A stretch of 64,000 nt of DNA from Paenibacillus antibioticophila (GTDB lineage Bacteria; Bacillota; Bacilli; Paenibacillales; Paenibacillaceae), in NCBI RefSeq assembly GCF_000455265.1, contig NZ_HG005142.1, positions 190,441 through 254,440 on the forward strand. Direction: 5' to 3'. Below the pieces are notes generated by a model. The model made no database searches. It saw only the letters and a list, made by a program, of their open reading frames with translations, and had not been told where the DNA came from. This document shows positions 16,239-25,003 of the stretch, piece after piece. A program made the position numbers and the translations under genes. How positions within the stretch are numbered: position 1 is the stretch's first letter; every line of letters starts with the position of its first letter.

Positions 16239-16454
16239 TCAACGCGTTTTTTTGCGCATGTTTACGCCAAGATACTCTTTCAACGCATCCTGCAGAATGT
16301 GCGAATAATTAACCTTGTTCTCGTCCTTCGCCATATACAAAGCTTCTTCATCAGTGTCGCCGCAAGTAATTGCACCAGGTAAGTCTGGAAATTCTATAGA
16401 AATACCATCGTCTGCATAATCAAAAACTGCGGGATATACATATCGGTCTTTCAT
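16239..16454 (-). pseudogene. hicB: HicB antitoxin, internally deleted
   Basis: HicB neutralises the mRNA interferase HicA. The 71-residue product has the HicB N-terminal sheet (YPAVFDYADDGISIEFPDLP, then DTDEEAL) joined directly to the C-terminal DNA-binding helix region (NKVNYSHILQDALKEYLGV). Intact HicB proteins of this type are about 120-140 residues; the middle (roughly 55-60 residues) is missing in frame. An excellent AAAGGAGGT precedes ATG 16454, so the shortened protein could still be made. The upstream hicA is frameshifted. The deletion is inferred from the family pattern and not from alignment. Confidence 0.7.
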
Positions 16455-16667
16455 ATTTATGACCTCCTTTGGAGGAACTATTTTGCCCTGCCTGTTTGAG
16501 TATACTTAAAATTGTTTTTTGCGGTAAATCTTTGTTTGGGTGAGGGATTGTCACCTTACCAGGCTTGGTGGGATGTTTAAACTGATAATGATCGCCTGTT
16601 GCTCTTACAAGTACCATCCAGCAGCTTCGATTAGTTTTACTAATTCCCTCGAAGAATAACCCCTCAT
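16420..16667 (-). pseudogene. hicA: HicA toxin, frameshifted
   Basis: HicA is a small dsRBD-fold mRNA interferase. From ATG 16667 one frame reads MRGYSSRELVKLIEAAGWYL and then stops. The next frame carries the rest: VRATGDHYQFKHPTKPGKV, TIPHPNKDLP, then TILSILKQAG, including the catalytic-type HxxxHP region (DHYQFKHP). Restoring one base after the Leu codon near 16613 would rejoin both halves as GWYLVRATG, the normal HicA core. The second half also runs past the usual end and overlaps hicB. One toxin-inactivating indel is the simplest reading; sequencing error cannot be excluded. Confidence 0.8.
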
Positions 16668-16834
16668 GTCCCCACCATCCTTCTCCCTTCATCATAACAC
16701 GTATATTAGCACGTATCAGTGGATATTGACATAGAAAACGACCTCTAAAACGTATGATCTACGCATTAGAAGTCGTAATCAATAGCTTATAAATGTGCCT
16801 TGAAAGTTATTAACGTACGCTACTGAATAATGCT

Positions 16835-17191
16835 CTAATCACAAACTTCCGGACGGCCTTCCTCATTCCGCATTTTAAATGACTGGCCGCAACCGCAGGA
16901 AGCGATGGCATTCGGATTATTGATGGTGAAACCGCCGGACATGCCATGCTCTTCGAAGTCGATTTCAAGACCATTCAAATACCGCATGCTCTCCTTGGCA
17001 ATCACAACCTTGATTCCCTGCACGTCAAGATAGACGTCTTCCTCGCTTTCCTCGTCATCCAGGCCCATGCTATATGAAAAGCCGCTGCATCCTCCCGGAT
17101 TGACTCCCAGCCTCAGGAACATATCAGGCGTCTCCTCCTCGGCGATCATATCCTTGATTCGCCCCGCAGCGCTGTCAGAAATAACAATCAT
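16835..17191 (-). CDS. yutM: A-type Fe-S cluster carrier (HesB/IscA/ErpA family)
   Basis: These carriers pass Fe-S clusters from scaffolds to target enzymes. The 118-residue protein has the three conserved cysteines of the family: Cys35 in NPGGCSGFSY, and Cys99 and Cys101 in SCGCGQSF. An EHGMSGGFTINNPNA loop lies before the last pair. It is divergent from mqnE (a radical SAM Fe-S enzyme), and the NifU-like scaffold gene follows mqnE. Bacillus yutM (sufA-like) also neighbours the yutI region. The C-terminus extends about 13 residues past the last motif. Confidence 0.92.
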   Translation of the reverse strand: MIVISDSAAGRIKDMIAEEETPDMFLRLGVNPGGCSGFSYSMGLDDEESEEDVYLDVQGIKVVIAKESMRYLNGLEIDFEEHGMSGGFTINNPNAIASCGCGQSFKMRNEEGRPEVCD

Positions 17192-17293
17192 CGTTACCCC
17201 TCCTTTATACTCAAAGTATACTCCACATGTCGTCCGCTCTCAAGCGGATGTGATTTTTATTGCAGCAAATTCCATATATCTCCTTTACACTTG

Positions 17294-17322
17294 TTGTCCC
17301 TTTTTCCACAGAGGTTTATAAT
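17294..17322 (+). promoter_or_regulatory. Putative sigma-A promoter of mqnE
   Basis: TTGTCC (17294-17299), a 17-bp spacer and TATAAT (17317-17322), about 30 bp before the mqnE ATG. Confidence 0.65.
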
Positions 17323-17353
17323 GAAATAGGTTATGAGAAATGGAGGTTTTATC

Positions 17354-18460
17354 ATGATTACTACGGTAACACCGGGTATCGACCATAAAATGGCCGAGAT
17401 TATAGAAAAGGTAAGACGTGGAGAGCGCTTAACATTAGAAGACGGCGTTTATTTGTATGAAAGCGATGATTTGTTAACTATCGGTCAGCTGGCCAATGAG
17501 GTCAATTTGCGCAAGAATGGCAAGAAGGTCTATTTTATTGAAAATATGAGCCTGTATTTCACCAATGTCTGTGAATCGCACTGCGCCTTCTGCAGCTTCC
17601 GCAAGGACCAGGGCGAGGACGGCTCCTATACCTTGTCCGGCGAAGAGATGGTCTCGTATGTGAAACAGCACATCACACCGGGCGTGCGCGAATTCCATAT
17701 TGTCGGCGGGCATAATCAGCATGTTCCCTTCCAATACTATGTGGATTCCTTGAAGGCTCTGAATGAGAACTTCCCGGAGGTCACTTTGAAGGCTTACACA
17801 GCGGCAGAGATTGAATTCTTCACCCGCTTGAGCGGGCTTAGCACAAAGGAAGTACTATTGGAGCTGCAAAAAGCCGGGCTAAAATCCCTGACCGGGGGCG
17901 GTGCGGAAATTCTATCCGACCAGTATCGCCAAAAAATGAAGGTCGAAAAGGCCAACGTCGACCAATATCTGGATGTGCACCGTACCGCTCACCAGCTTGG
18001 CATGAAGACCCATACCACCATGCTGTACGGCTCCATCGAATCGCATGAGGATCGGATTCGTCATATGCTGCAAATCCGCGAGCTGCAGGATGAGACCGGC
18101 GGATTTATGGTATTCATCCCGCTATCGATGCAGCCTCGCAACAAAAATGCCGGCATTATGCGGCGCAACTCGGCTTACGAGGATCTCAAGACGATTGCGA
18201 TCAGCCGATTGATGCTTGATAATATCCAGCATATCAAAGCCTATTTTATCAACATTGGTGTTCAACTGACTCAAGTGGCCCTGACATTCGGTGCTTCCGA
18301 CGTCCACGGCACGATCGTGCGTGAGCAGATCAGCCATGCGGCAGGAGCTTTAACCCCTGACGGCTTGACGCGCAAGGAGTTGATCTGGCTGGTCAAGGGC
18401 GCAGGCCGGATTCCGGTTGAACGGGATACCTTCTATAATGAAGTCGAGGTTTACGAGTAA
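17354..18460 (+). CDS. mqnE: Aminofutalosine synthase MqnE (radical SAM)
   Basis: MqnE joins chorismate-derived 3-[(1-carboxyvinyl)oxy]benzoate to S-adenosylmethionine to give aminodeoxyfutalosine, an early step of the futalosine route to menaquinone. The ATG at 17354 is chosen because TGGAGG lies just before it; the ATG at 17333 is upstream of that site. The product has 368 residues. The cluster-binding motif is Cys73-X3-Cys77-X2-Cys80 (CESHCAFC), followed by SFRKDQGE. HIVGGHNQ, TGGGAEIL and GASDVHGTI are family features. This implies menaquinone synthesis by the futalosine pathway and not the MenFDHCEBA route of Bacillus subtilis. Confidence 0.93.
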   Translation: MITTVTPGIDHKMAEIIEKVRRGERLTLEDGVYLYESDDLLTIGQLANEVNLRKNGKKVYFIENMSLYFTNVCESHCAFCSFRKDQGEDGSYTLSGEEMVSYVKQHITPGVREFHIVGGHNQHVPFQYYVDSLKALNENFPEVTLKAYTAAEIEFFTRLSGLSTKEVLLELQKAGLKSLTGGGAEILSDQYRQKMKVEKANVDQYLDVHRTAHQLGMKTHTTMLYGSIESHEDRIRHMLQIRELQDETGGFMVFIPLSMQPRNKNAGIMRRNSAYEDLKTIAISRLMLDNIQHIKAYFINIGVQLTQVALTFGASDVHGTIVREQISHAAGALTPDGLTRKELIWLVKGAGRIPVERDTFYNEVEVYE

Positions 18461-18533
18461 ATCCTGCCTGCCGGGGATAAGGATTTAAATTTAAAGTGTT
18501 TTGTACTATAATGAATTGAGAAAGGAGTTGAGA

Positions 18534-18782
18534 ATGATGAGTGAACATGTACAGGATAAATTGTATGATGAGGTACTTGAGGTACTGGATAAGCTTCGTC
18601 CGTTCCTGCAACGTGACGGCGGTGACGTTGAATTGGTTGACGTTGAGGACGGCATTGTTAAGCTGAGACTGATGGGTGCTTGCGGCAGCTGCCCAAGTTC
18701 CACCATTACCCTGAAGGCAGGGATTGAACGTGCTCTCTTTGAAGAAGTGGACGGCGTTCAAGAGGTCGTACAAGTATTTTAA
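18534..18782 (+). CDS. yutI: NifU-like Fe-S scaffold protein (YutI type)
   Basis: The NfuA/NifU C-terminal domain assembles a [4Fe-4S] cluster bridged between two monomers. The product has 82 residues; [19 protein letters not shown] and the CxxC motif [18 protein letters not shown] (Cys50, Cys53) are diagnostic. AAAGGAG precedes ATG 18534; ATG 18537 is an equally possible start. It follows mqnE by about 75 bp, and an A-type carrier lies on the other side of mqnE, so Fe-S supply genes flank an Fe-S enzyme. Confidence 0.93.
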   Translation: MMSEHVQDKLYDEVLEVLDKLRPFLQRDGGDVELVDVEDGIVKLRLMGACGSCPSSTITLKAGIERALFEEVDGVQEVVQVF

Positions 18783-18789
18783 TATACGA

Positions 18790-18819
18790 GAAGAGGCTGG
18801 CCATTCGGTCAGCCTCTTC
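18790..18819 (+). terminator. Terminator after the NifU-like gene
   Basis: A GAAGAGGCTG/CAGCCTCTTC stem extended inward by three more pairs, with an ATTC loop. Confidence 0.8.
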
Positions 18820-18855
18820 CTCTATCTTCAATGCTTATCCGGGATCAAAGAAAGA

Positions 18856-19638
18856 TCACATGTCCTTGGTCCGCTTGCTCCACGGGCGAATCGGATCCAA
18901 CCCGCCGGAGATGTCCATAATATTGCCTGTTATAAAGTCCGAATCCACGTCACACAGGAAGGCAATGACTCTCGCTATATCCTCGCCGCTTCCAGTTCGT
19001 CCAAGCGGTGTATCGCCATCTGAAATTTCACGGGCTTCCGAGATCAGAATCTCCTTGTTCCTTCCCCGGATATCGCCCGGACAGACCATGTTAACTGTAA
19101 TGCCATTGGAGGCTTCCTCTACTGCCAATGTCTTGGTGAACGAGACCAGGCCCGTCTTCGCTGCGGCATAGACCGCACGGTACGGCCAAGCTCGCGATTC
19201 AGCCGCATGACCAAAGCCAAAGTGAATAATTCTTCCCCAGCCTTTGCTGCGCATGCCCGGCAGAATCAGATGATCAAGCAGTATGGTGCCTACCAGGTTC
19301 CCGTCAATCATTGCCAAAATATCCGCATCCGTATAATCCGCGAACATCTTCCGCTCCCGAATGAACGGTCCTGCATTGTTGACAAGAATATCTACCGTTC
19401 CCAGCTGCCTCTGAACTTCATCCGCCAAGCCCGCTATATCCTCACGTTTGGAGATATCGGCTTGCACGGCGATGCATTTTACACCTTTCGCTTCGATGGA
19501 GGAGCGGAGGAGCAATGCATCAGATTCACTATGTACATAATTCAGCGCAACATGGCAGCCTTGCTCCGCCAGCGTCAATGCGGTTCTTTTTCCCAGTCCC
19601 TTGGCACTTCCGGTGATAAGTGCAACCTTCCCCTGCAT
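18856..19638 (-). CDS. SDR-family oxidoreductase (FabG-like)
   Basis: A short-chain dehydrogenase/reductase of 260 residues. Start 19638 is chosen because GGGAGGAAGG precedes it. The cofactor loop TGSAKGLG is at about 9-16, NNAG follows in the middle, and the catalytic YxxxK reads YAAAKTG. The C-terminal GRTGSGEDIARVIAFLCD...GNIMDISGG is FabG-like. The residue 13 before the catalytic Tyr, normally Ser, appears to be His within HFGFGHAAES. The active site is therefore atypical and the substrate unknown. It is convergent with the NifU-like gene. Confidence 0.8.
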   Translation of the reverse strand: MQGKVALITGSAKGLGKRTALTLAEQGCHVALNYVHSESDALLLRSSIEAKGVKCIAVQADISKREDIAGLADEVQRQLGTVDILVNNAGPFIRERKMFADYTDADILAMIDGNLVGTILLDHLILPGMRSKGWGRIIHFGFGHAAESRAWPYRAVYAAAKTGLVSFTKTLAVEEASNGITVNMVCPGDIRGRNKEILISEAREISDGDTPLGRTGSGEDIARVIAFLCDVDSDFITGNIMDISGGLDPIRPWSKRTKDM

Positions 19639-19717
19639 GTCCTTCCTCCCTTGATTTGAGATCGCCAAGCACTGTATTAAGTATAAAAGATTTACGGCAT
19701 CGGGACAAACCAAGCAT

Positions 19718-19755
19718 CAAAAAAATCCCGCTGCCCAATTTCGGACAACGGGATT
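19718..19755 (-). terminator. Terminator after metQ
   Basis: On the minus strand, AATCCCGTTGTCC pairs with GGGCAGCGGGATT (partly mismatched) and is followed by a run of seven T after ATT. It ends the metNIQ operon. Confidence 0.8.
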
Positions 19756-19773
19756 GTAGCATACGGGGCCGGC

Positions 19774-20649
19774 TTAGAATACCGGAACCAGCGCACCTTT
19801 GTAAGTATCGTTAATGAAGGTTCTGACCTCTTCGCTTGTGAGCGCTTTGGCCAGCTTCTGGATCGCCTCGGAGTCCTTGTTGTCCGGACGGGATACCAGC
19901 AGGTTGGTGTACGGTGAATCCTTATCTTCAATGAACAGCGCATCTGTCGTCGGATTCAATCCGGCTTCAAGCGCATAGTTCGTGTTGATCAAGGCCAGGT
20001 CCACTTCTTCAAGCTGACGCGGAAGAATAGCTGCCTCCACTTCAATGAACGTGAGGTTCTTCGGATTTTCAGTAATATCCTTCTTGGTTGCTGTGATACC
20101 TGCTGCTTCGTCGAGCTTGATCAAGCCTTGCTTCTCAAGCAACAACAGAGCGCGGCCGCCATTGGTAGCATCATTCGGAATCGCTACTCTTGCGCCATCC
20201 TTCAGCTCATCAATCGATGTCAGCGTCTTGGAATAAGCACCAAACGGCTCAACGTGCACGCCGATTACAGGAACTAGATCAAAGCCGTTTTGGGCGTTTT
20301 GATCATCCAGGTAAGGCTGATGCTGGAAGTAGTTCGCATCAAGCTGCTGCTCATATACTTGAACGTTAGGCTGTACATAATCTGAGAATTCACGGACTTC
20401 CAGCTCCACGCCTTCTTCTTTCAGAGCAGGGGCAATAAATTTAAGAATGTCTGCATGAGGTACTGTTGCTCCAACAACCAGCTTTACAGGCTCTGCAGTA
20501 TCAGTTGCCGGTTCAGTTTTATTGGTCGACGTATTTTCGCCAGCCGATGTGTTGTTGCCAGCCGCCGAATTGTTGGTGCTGTTGTTACCGCAAGCAGCCA
20601 GAACAAGCACCAGTGCAAGCGTCAAGATTGAAAATGTCCATTTCTTCAT
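19774..20649 (-). CDS. metQ: Methionine ABC transporter substrate-binding lipoprotein MetQ
   Basis: MetQ binds D/L-methionine outside the membrane and delivers it to MetNI. Start 20649 follows CTGGGAGGG. The 291-residue precursor has a lipoprotein signal with lipobox LVLAAC (Cys20), an Asn/Ser/Thr-rich linker, then the NlpA/MetQ domain: VVGATVPHADILKF, EFSDYVQPN, LDANYFQHQPYL, ALINTNYALEAGL. It is last of the metN-metI-metQ operon, under the SAM-I riboswitch in front of metN. Confidence 0.95.
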   Translation of the reverse strand: MKKWTFSILTLALVLVLAACGNNSTNNSAAGNNTSAGENTSTNKTEPATDTAEPVKLVVGATVPHADILKFIAPALKEEGVELEVREFSDYVQPNVQVYEQQLDANYFQHQPYLDDQNAQNGFDLVPVIGVHVEPFGAYSKTLTSIDELKDGARVAIPNDATNGGRALLLLEKQGLIKLDEAAGITATKKDITENPKNLTFIEVEAAILPRQLEEVDLALINTNYALEAGLNPTTDALFIEDKDSPYTNLLVSRPDNKDSEAIQKLAKALTSEEVRTFINDTYKGALVPVF

Positions 20650-20744
20650 AATAGGTAACCCTCCCAGTGTTTTTTGAATAAGGATTTTAATGAGGTTGTT
20701 CAAAAAGTCATCTTTTGAACTCACTCTATATATGTTTTGATTCC

Positions 20745-21413
20745 TTATTTCCGTGTGAAATAAATGACCAGCCGGTCGCCCAGCATTTGCAGCACCTGCA
20801 CCAGAACGACCATAAAAAATACGGAGATAATCATAACTTCCGTTTCGTACCGATAATAACCATATCGGATCGCTAGATCGCCAAGACCGCCGCCGCCAAT
20901 CATGCCCGACATGGCCGTATAGGATACGAGTGTGACCGCCGTAATCGTCATGCCTGCGATTAACCCTGGCAGAGACTCCGGCAGCAGCACCTTGCGGACG
21001 ACTTGAGCCGTTGACGCCCCCATCGCATAGGATGCCTCGATGACTCCGCGATCCACCTCCCGCAGTGCCGTCTCAACCAGACGGGCAAAGAACGGAGCTG
21101 CCCCGATTACGAGCGGCGGTATCGTGCCTTCCACCCCGGAGGATACGCCCATAATCATCCGGGTAAACGGGATCAAGGCTATGATCAGAATGATAAACGG
21201 TACAGATCGCACAATATTTACAATGAAGGACAGAACCCGATAGATCCAGATGAGTACAGGTGCATTAGACTTTGAAAAAATATAGAGTAAAATCCCCAAC
21301 GGCAGCCCGATCAGGAAAGTGAACAAGGTGGAAAAGCCCATCATTTGAAGGGTATCTCCGGAGGCAGTCGCCATTTCCGACCAATCAATCTTTGAAAAAT
21401 CCAGCTGATCCAT
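20745..21413 (-). CDS. metI: Methionine ABC transporter permease MetI
   Basis: The membrane channel of the MetNIQ methionine importer. It has 222 residues with five to six membrane helices. The EAA loop that docks on MetN reads EASYAMGASTAQVVRKVLLPESLPG (about residues 137-161). NIVRSVPFIILIIALIPFTR is the conserved segment near the N-terminal third. Its start codon shares a base with the metN stop, so translational coupling is likely. Confidence 0.95.
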   Translation of the reverse strand: MDQLDFSKIDWSEMATASGDTLQMMGFSTLFTFLIGLPLGILLYIFSKSNAPVLIWIYRVLSFIVNIVRSVPFIILIIALIPFTRMIMGVSSGVEGTIPPLVIGAAPFFARLVETALREVDRGVIEASYAMGASTAQVVRKVLLPESLPGLIAGMTITAVTLVSYTAMSGMIGGGGLGDLAIRYGYYRYETEVMIISVFFMVVLVQVLQMLGDRLVIYFTRK

Positions 21414-22438
21414 TATCCGATCACCTCCACATCAAGCTCCCGTTCCTTAAGGAGCGCAAGAGTCTGTTCCACTTGCCCGCTATCCCCTTCGAAGGAAACG
21501 GTCAGTTTGCCGTAGGGGACATCCTTGATCGTGGAGATCGTACCTTGAAGGATTGCAAAATGAACGCCGGTCTCTCTGACCACTTGTGACAGTACCGATT
21601 CATAGGTTTTCGCGCCAAGGAAAGTAATCCGCACCAGCTTGGCCCAGGTCGGCCGGGGAACGGAAGCGGCTAAGCGAAGCCCTTCTTCCCCTTCCGCTCC
21701 GGAGGCATCGCGGTTGATGAACTCGCGGGTGACCGTGTGCTGCGGCTTAAGGAACACTTCCGTAACCGGTCCTTCCTCTACAATGCCGCCTTCATGAATG
21801 ACTGCAACCCGATCACAGATGCTCTGAATAACATGCATCTCATGGGTGATCAGCAGGATGGTCAGCCCAAAACGTTTGTTAATGTCTAGCAGCAGCTTCA
21901 AGATGGAATCCGTCGTCTGCGGATCTAGCGCCGAAGTCGCTTCATCACAGAGCAGTACATCAGGATCGCTTGCCAACGCACGGGCAATGCCCACCCGTTG
22001 CTTCTGACCGCCCGATAACTGGGCCGGATACTTGCTGCGGTGATCCTCCAGGCCGACGAGCGAGAGAAGCTCATCCACCTTCTTGCGGATCTGATTCTTC
22101 GGTGTTCCGATCAGGGTAAGCGGAAAAGCCACATTATCATATACCGTTGCCGAGGATAACAGATTAAAGTGCTGGAAGATCATCCCGATTTTCCGGCGCT
22201 GCTGCTGCAGCTCTCTTTTACCCAGGCCGGTAAGCTCGATACCTCCAACCCAGACCTCTCCTTCGCTCGGCCGCTCCAGTAGATTGATGCAGCGGATCAA
22301 GGTACTCTTCCCGGCCCCCGAATGTCCGATAACTCCGAATATTTCACCCTTCTCTACCTTCAGGTTCAATCCGGATAGTGCGGTTGTCCGCTTCTTTTTA
22401 TTACCGTAAATCTTCGTTATTTGCTTAAGTTCAATCAA
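21413..22438 (-). CDS. metN: Methionine ABC transporter ATP-binding protein MetN
   Basis: The ATPase of the methionine importer. Start TTG 22438 is chosen: GGAGGTG lies in front and the length becomes 341 residues, the family norm. Walker A is GHSGAGKS (38-45), the signature is LSGGQKQRVGIARALA, and Walker B reads VLLCDEATSALDP. The C-terminal NIL domain (about 265-341), which in homologues binds methionine and slows transport when the cell is replete, is present. It is first in the metN-metI-metQ operon, behind a SAM-I riboswitch with terminator. Confidence 0.95.
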   Translation of the reverse strand: MIELKQITKIYGNKKKRTTALSGLNLKVEKGEIFGVIGHSGAGKSTLIRCINLLERPSEGEVWVGGIELTGLGKRELQQQRRKIGMIFQHFNLLSSATVYDNVAFPLTLIGTPKNQIRKKVDELLSLVGLEDHRSKYPAQLSGGQKQRVGIARALASDPDVLLCDEATSALDPQTTDSILKLLLDINKRFGLTILLITHEMHVIQSICDRVAVIHEGGIVEEGPVTEVFLKPQHTVTREFINRDASGAEGEEGLRLAASVPRPTWAKLVRITFLGAKTYESVLSQVVRETGVHFAILQGTISTIKDVPYGKLTVSFEGDSGQVEQTLALLKERELDVEVIG

Positions 22439-22498
22439 ACCGCGCACCTCCAGGGATCCCGCTATCTCATAGCATGTCCCAATCCTACAGGATAAAAA

Positions 22499-22537
22499 TA
22501 AAAAAAGAGAGCTCCACAGATTCAGAGGGCTCTCTTT
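22499..22537 (-). terminator. Riboswitch-controlled terminator before metN
   Basis: On the minus strand, AAAGAGAGC pairs with GCTCTCTTT, extended by CTC/GAG-type pairs, and is followed by a T run. It lies between the SAM-I aptamer and metN, as in transcriptional S-box control. Confidence 0.9.
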
Positions 22538-22551
22538 ACGTAAAGACAATG

Positions 22552-22698
22552 CCTTCTCATCTGCCAAAACCTGCATTAAGGTTTTGAAGGATTTAGCACC
22601 ATGGCATTTGCGGCTGCACAGCGGGAGAACCCGTCTATTCAGACTCAAATCGGTTGCTGGGCTTCATCGGGCCTTTCCCTCCGCCACTCTCGATAAGA
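22552..22698 (-). ncRNA. SAM-I (S-box) riboswitch controlling metNIQ
   Basis: Minus-strand sequence shows the conserved S-box blocks in order: TTATCGAGAGTGG, CGGAGGGA, GGCCCGATGAAGCCC, AGCAACC, a GGTGCTAAATCC block, and GATGAGAAGG. The terminator follows. When SAM is abundant the aptamer allows the terminator to form and lowers methionine import. Confidence 0.97.
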
Positions 22699-22792
22699 AA
22701 TATGAAGTTAACTGATCAATTTACTATGAATTAGACTTGAAACTTAATTTTGAGTATAGGGTCTTTTCCATCGTATGTCAAAGGAAAAATTT

Positions 22793-23548
22793 TTATTTTC
22801 GGGAAAGCTTCTTCCAGCGCTGATTTGTGTATGTAAACACCGCCCTTAAGGTTTCTGTCACCATGTGAAGTCCCTGCTCCAAATCCCGCAAATATTCGTC
22901 CAGATCCTCCAGCTTGATCTTGCCTTGAAGCGCTTGATTCCGCTGCCACAAATCATCCTTCAGTTCAGAATTCATATAATGAATTTCCATATTCCGCCGC
23001 CCCCGCAATACCCGAAGCGCATCCTTGTACTGGTCCTTAATCTTCTCCAGCTCTCTGGCCAAATCCAAATGAGTCTTCTTATAATTGAATTGACGCAGCA
23101 CGGTAAAATAAGAAAAGTGCTCCTTCACCTTGGAGGTCTCCAGGTCAAACAGTTCATTCAATACGGTCCCGAGCTTGTCCAAGGTCGCGAAGACCCGGAT
23201 AAAGCCATCCTTGTAGAAAAATACATGCCGTGCATAATCACCGCGCTCTGCGGGATCCATATCATCCACGGAAGCATTCGTGACTTTTCCCCTGAAAAAG
23301 GCCGATGCAAACAGGCACTGCTCCAGCTCATCCAGCGAGGTAATCAGACCGAGCACCCAGATTTCCAGCTTACGAAAATCGTGAGTCGGATCTTTGGAAA
23401 TCTCCATCTCTTTCCGCAGAAGCCTGGCGGTGCCTGCCATTGCATCGATCGTCTCTCCAAGCAAGCCTTCATTCTTTCTGGGCGGCTCGCCCAGTAAAGT
23501 TCGCAGCATATAGGTTCCTCCGGTATCATCAAAATTGACTCGTTCCAT
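22793..23548 (-). CDS. Cthe_2314-type HEPN-domain protein
   Basis: A 251-residue, largely helical soluble protein. RNMEIH (Arg185 to His190) fits the R-x4-6-H motif that marks the catalytic site of HEPN-fold ribonucleases, and the overall sequence resembles the Cthe_2314 HEPN family of Clostridia and Bacilli. HEPN proteins often act in toxin-antitoxin or defence systems, but no MNT nucleotidyltransferase or other partner lies next to it here. It sits between the met operon leader and ctaA. An RNase role is inference. Confidence 0.65.
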   Translation of the reverse strand: MERVNFDDTGGTYMLRTLLGEPPRKNEGLLGETIDAMAGTARLLRKEMEISKDPTHDFRKLEIWVLGLITSLDELEQCLFASAFFRGKVTNASVDDMDPAERGDYARHVFFYKDGFIRVFATLDKLGTVLNELFDLETSKVKEHFSYFTVLRQFNYKKTHLDLARELEKIKDQYKDALRVLRGRRNMEIHYMNSELKDDLWQRNQALQGKIKLEDLDEYLRDLEQGLHMVTETLRAVFTYTNQRWKKLSRK

Positions 23549-23610
23549 TCATTCAGGAAAGGTACCTTTATCACTGCCCGAAAAGGCCTTTCCTCATTCT
23601 GATTCTGTAG

Positions 23611-24609
23611 TTAAGCTTCCCGACGGGAATTGGCAGCTTCGGACTCTACAGAAGAAATGGAAGTGCCCTCCAGCTTCTTACCGCTTCCCGACCGACTCAA
23701 CTGCCAGGTTCTTACACTCAAATAACAGAGCACGCCGAACAGTCCTGCAATCGCAAGCATGTGGGAAAGTGAGGCAAACAGATACACCTCCAGGTTATCC
23801 AACGTAAGCACGATGAAGGCGCCGGTCAGCACCTGAATTGCGGTCAACGCTGTCGCCGCCACACCCAGGAGTCGGATCTCCCGGTTCCCAGGATGGCGCC
23901 AAAAGGCCCAATGCCCTAGCAGGGCCATCAGTATAAAAAGCAGCGCCGCAGCTACTCGATGGAAAAAGGCAATCCCCACTCCGCCGGAGAGCTCGGGTAT
24001 GAACTCGCCATTACAGAGCGGCCATCCGCTGCAGCCTCCGGCAGAATCAGTGTGGCTGACATAAGCCCCGATATATACAACGATATAAGTGTATACGGTT
24101 GCAAACCAGGTCAAATTGCGGAAGCCTTTGGTCACCGTGTAAGCTCCCTTTGACGGAGCCTCCTGCTGTTGCCTTTCTTCCTGACGGATGCCTAGGGCAA
24201 GCATCACCGAGCTGGCGAAGGCAATTAAGGAGAAGCCGAAATGCAGGGCCATCACCGCTGAGGAAGACGGGCTTTTGACAGCCATAGCCCCCATAAATGC
24301 TTGAACCATAACAAAGATCAGAGCAAGCCCCGCGTAACCGACCAGGTCGCGGCGCATCTTCCGGTAGACGCGGAAGGCAATGTAAGCCCCAAGCGCCAGC
24401 AGCCCGGCAGCTCCGCTGACCGCCCGATGGGAGTACTCAATGATGGAAGCGACAGTGTGCGCGGGAACGAACTTCCCGTTGCAGAGCGGAAAGTCTGTTC
24501 CGCAGCCAAGTCCGGACTCCGTCTTCGTAACGACAGTGCCTCCAAGCGTAGCAAGAAACATAATCAAAACGGAAGCATAACTGAGCCATTTTAGCTGCTT
24601 CGTATTCAA
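23611..24609 (-). CDS. ctaA: Haem A synthase CtaA
   Basis: CtaA oxidises the C8 methyl of haem O to a formyl group, giving haem A for aa3-type oxidase. TTG 24609 is preferred because GGTGAT lies just before it; ATG 24627 has no good ribosome site. The product is about 332 residues with eight predicted helices in two homologous halves. Conserved features are the cysteine pairs CGTDFPLC and CSGWPLC, EYSHR and FFHR, and two further His (ALHFGFS, SLSHMLA). In Bacillus subtilis ctaA adjoins ctaB; here ctaB lies 17 kb away. Confidence 0.93.
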   Translation of the reverse strand: MNTKQLKWLSYASVLIMFLATLGGTVVTKTESGLGCGTDFPLCNGKFVPAHTVASIIEYSHRAVSGAAGLLALGAYIAFRVYRKMRRDLVGYAGLALIFVMVQAFMGAMAVKSPSSSAVMALHFGFSLIAFASSVMLALGIRQEERQQQEAPSKGAYTVTKGFRNLTWFATVYTYIVVYIGAYVSHTDSAGGCSGWPLCNGEFIPELSGGVGIAFFHRVAAALLFILMALLGHWAFWRHPGNREIRLLGVAATALTAIQVLTGAFIVLTLDNLEVYLFASLSHMLAIAGLFGVLCYLSVRTWQLSRSGSGKKLEGTSISSVESEAANSRREA

Positions 24610-24870
24610 TAAAATCACCCATTTCATCCGGAAAGGAGTATGTATTCGGTCTGGAAAATAGGACACAATTACAACCATTATAACCGATCAGCTATTCATC
24701 TTCATAGGTTTCTGCAACAAAATGTTCACAAATAGTAAAAGACCGGATTAATGATTGTGCGTTCTGGGGGTAACGTGTGAAGCTTGCTTTCGATCGCTGT
24801 TGCGTTACATCCTGCGAGAGCACAGCTACAGCCAATATAAAACCAACCAATGATTTTGCCGCGTGCCGGA

Positions 24871-25003
24871 GGGCAACGTGTGAAGTATGCTTACGATCGC
24901 TGTTGTTCACGGATTCCTTTGATTGAGTAAAATCTGAAATGGTAGGGAATCCACTCGCAAAGGCGAACACTCCGTTTCTTCAGCACACTTCACACTTATG
25001 CCC
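24871..25003 (+). repeat. Dispersed structured repeat, copy A
   Basis: Begins GGGCAACGTGTGAAG and ends CTTCACACTTATGCCC, an imperfect terminal inverted repeat. The internal stem is GGATTCC paired with GGAATCC. This copy is short (133 bp) because the central AGCTTTCT hairpin has been lost. Confidence 0.8.
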
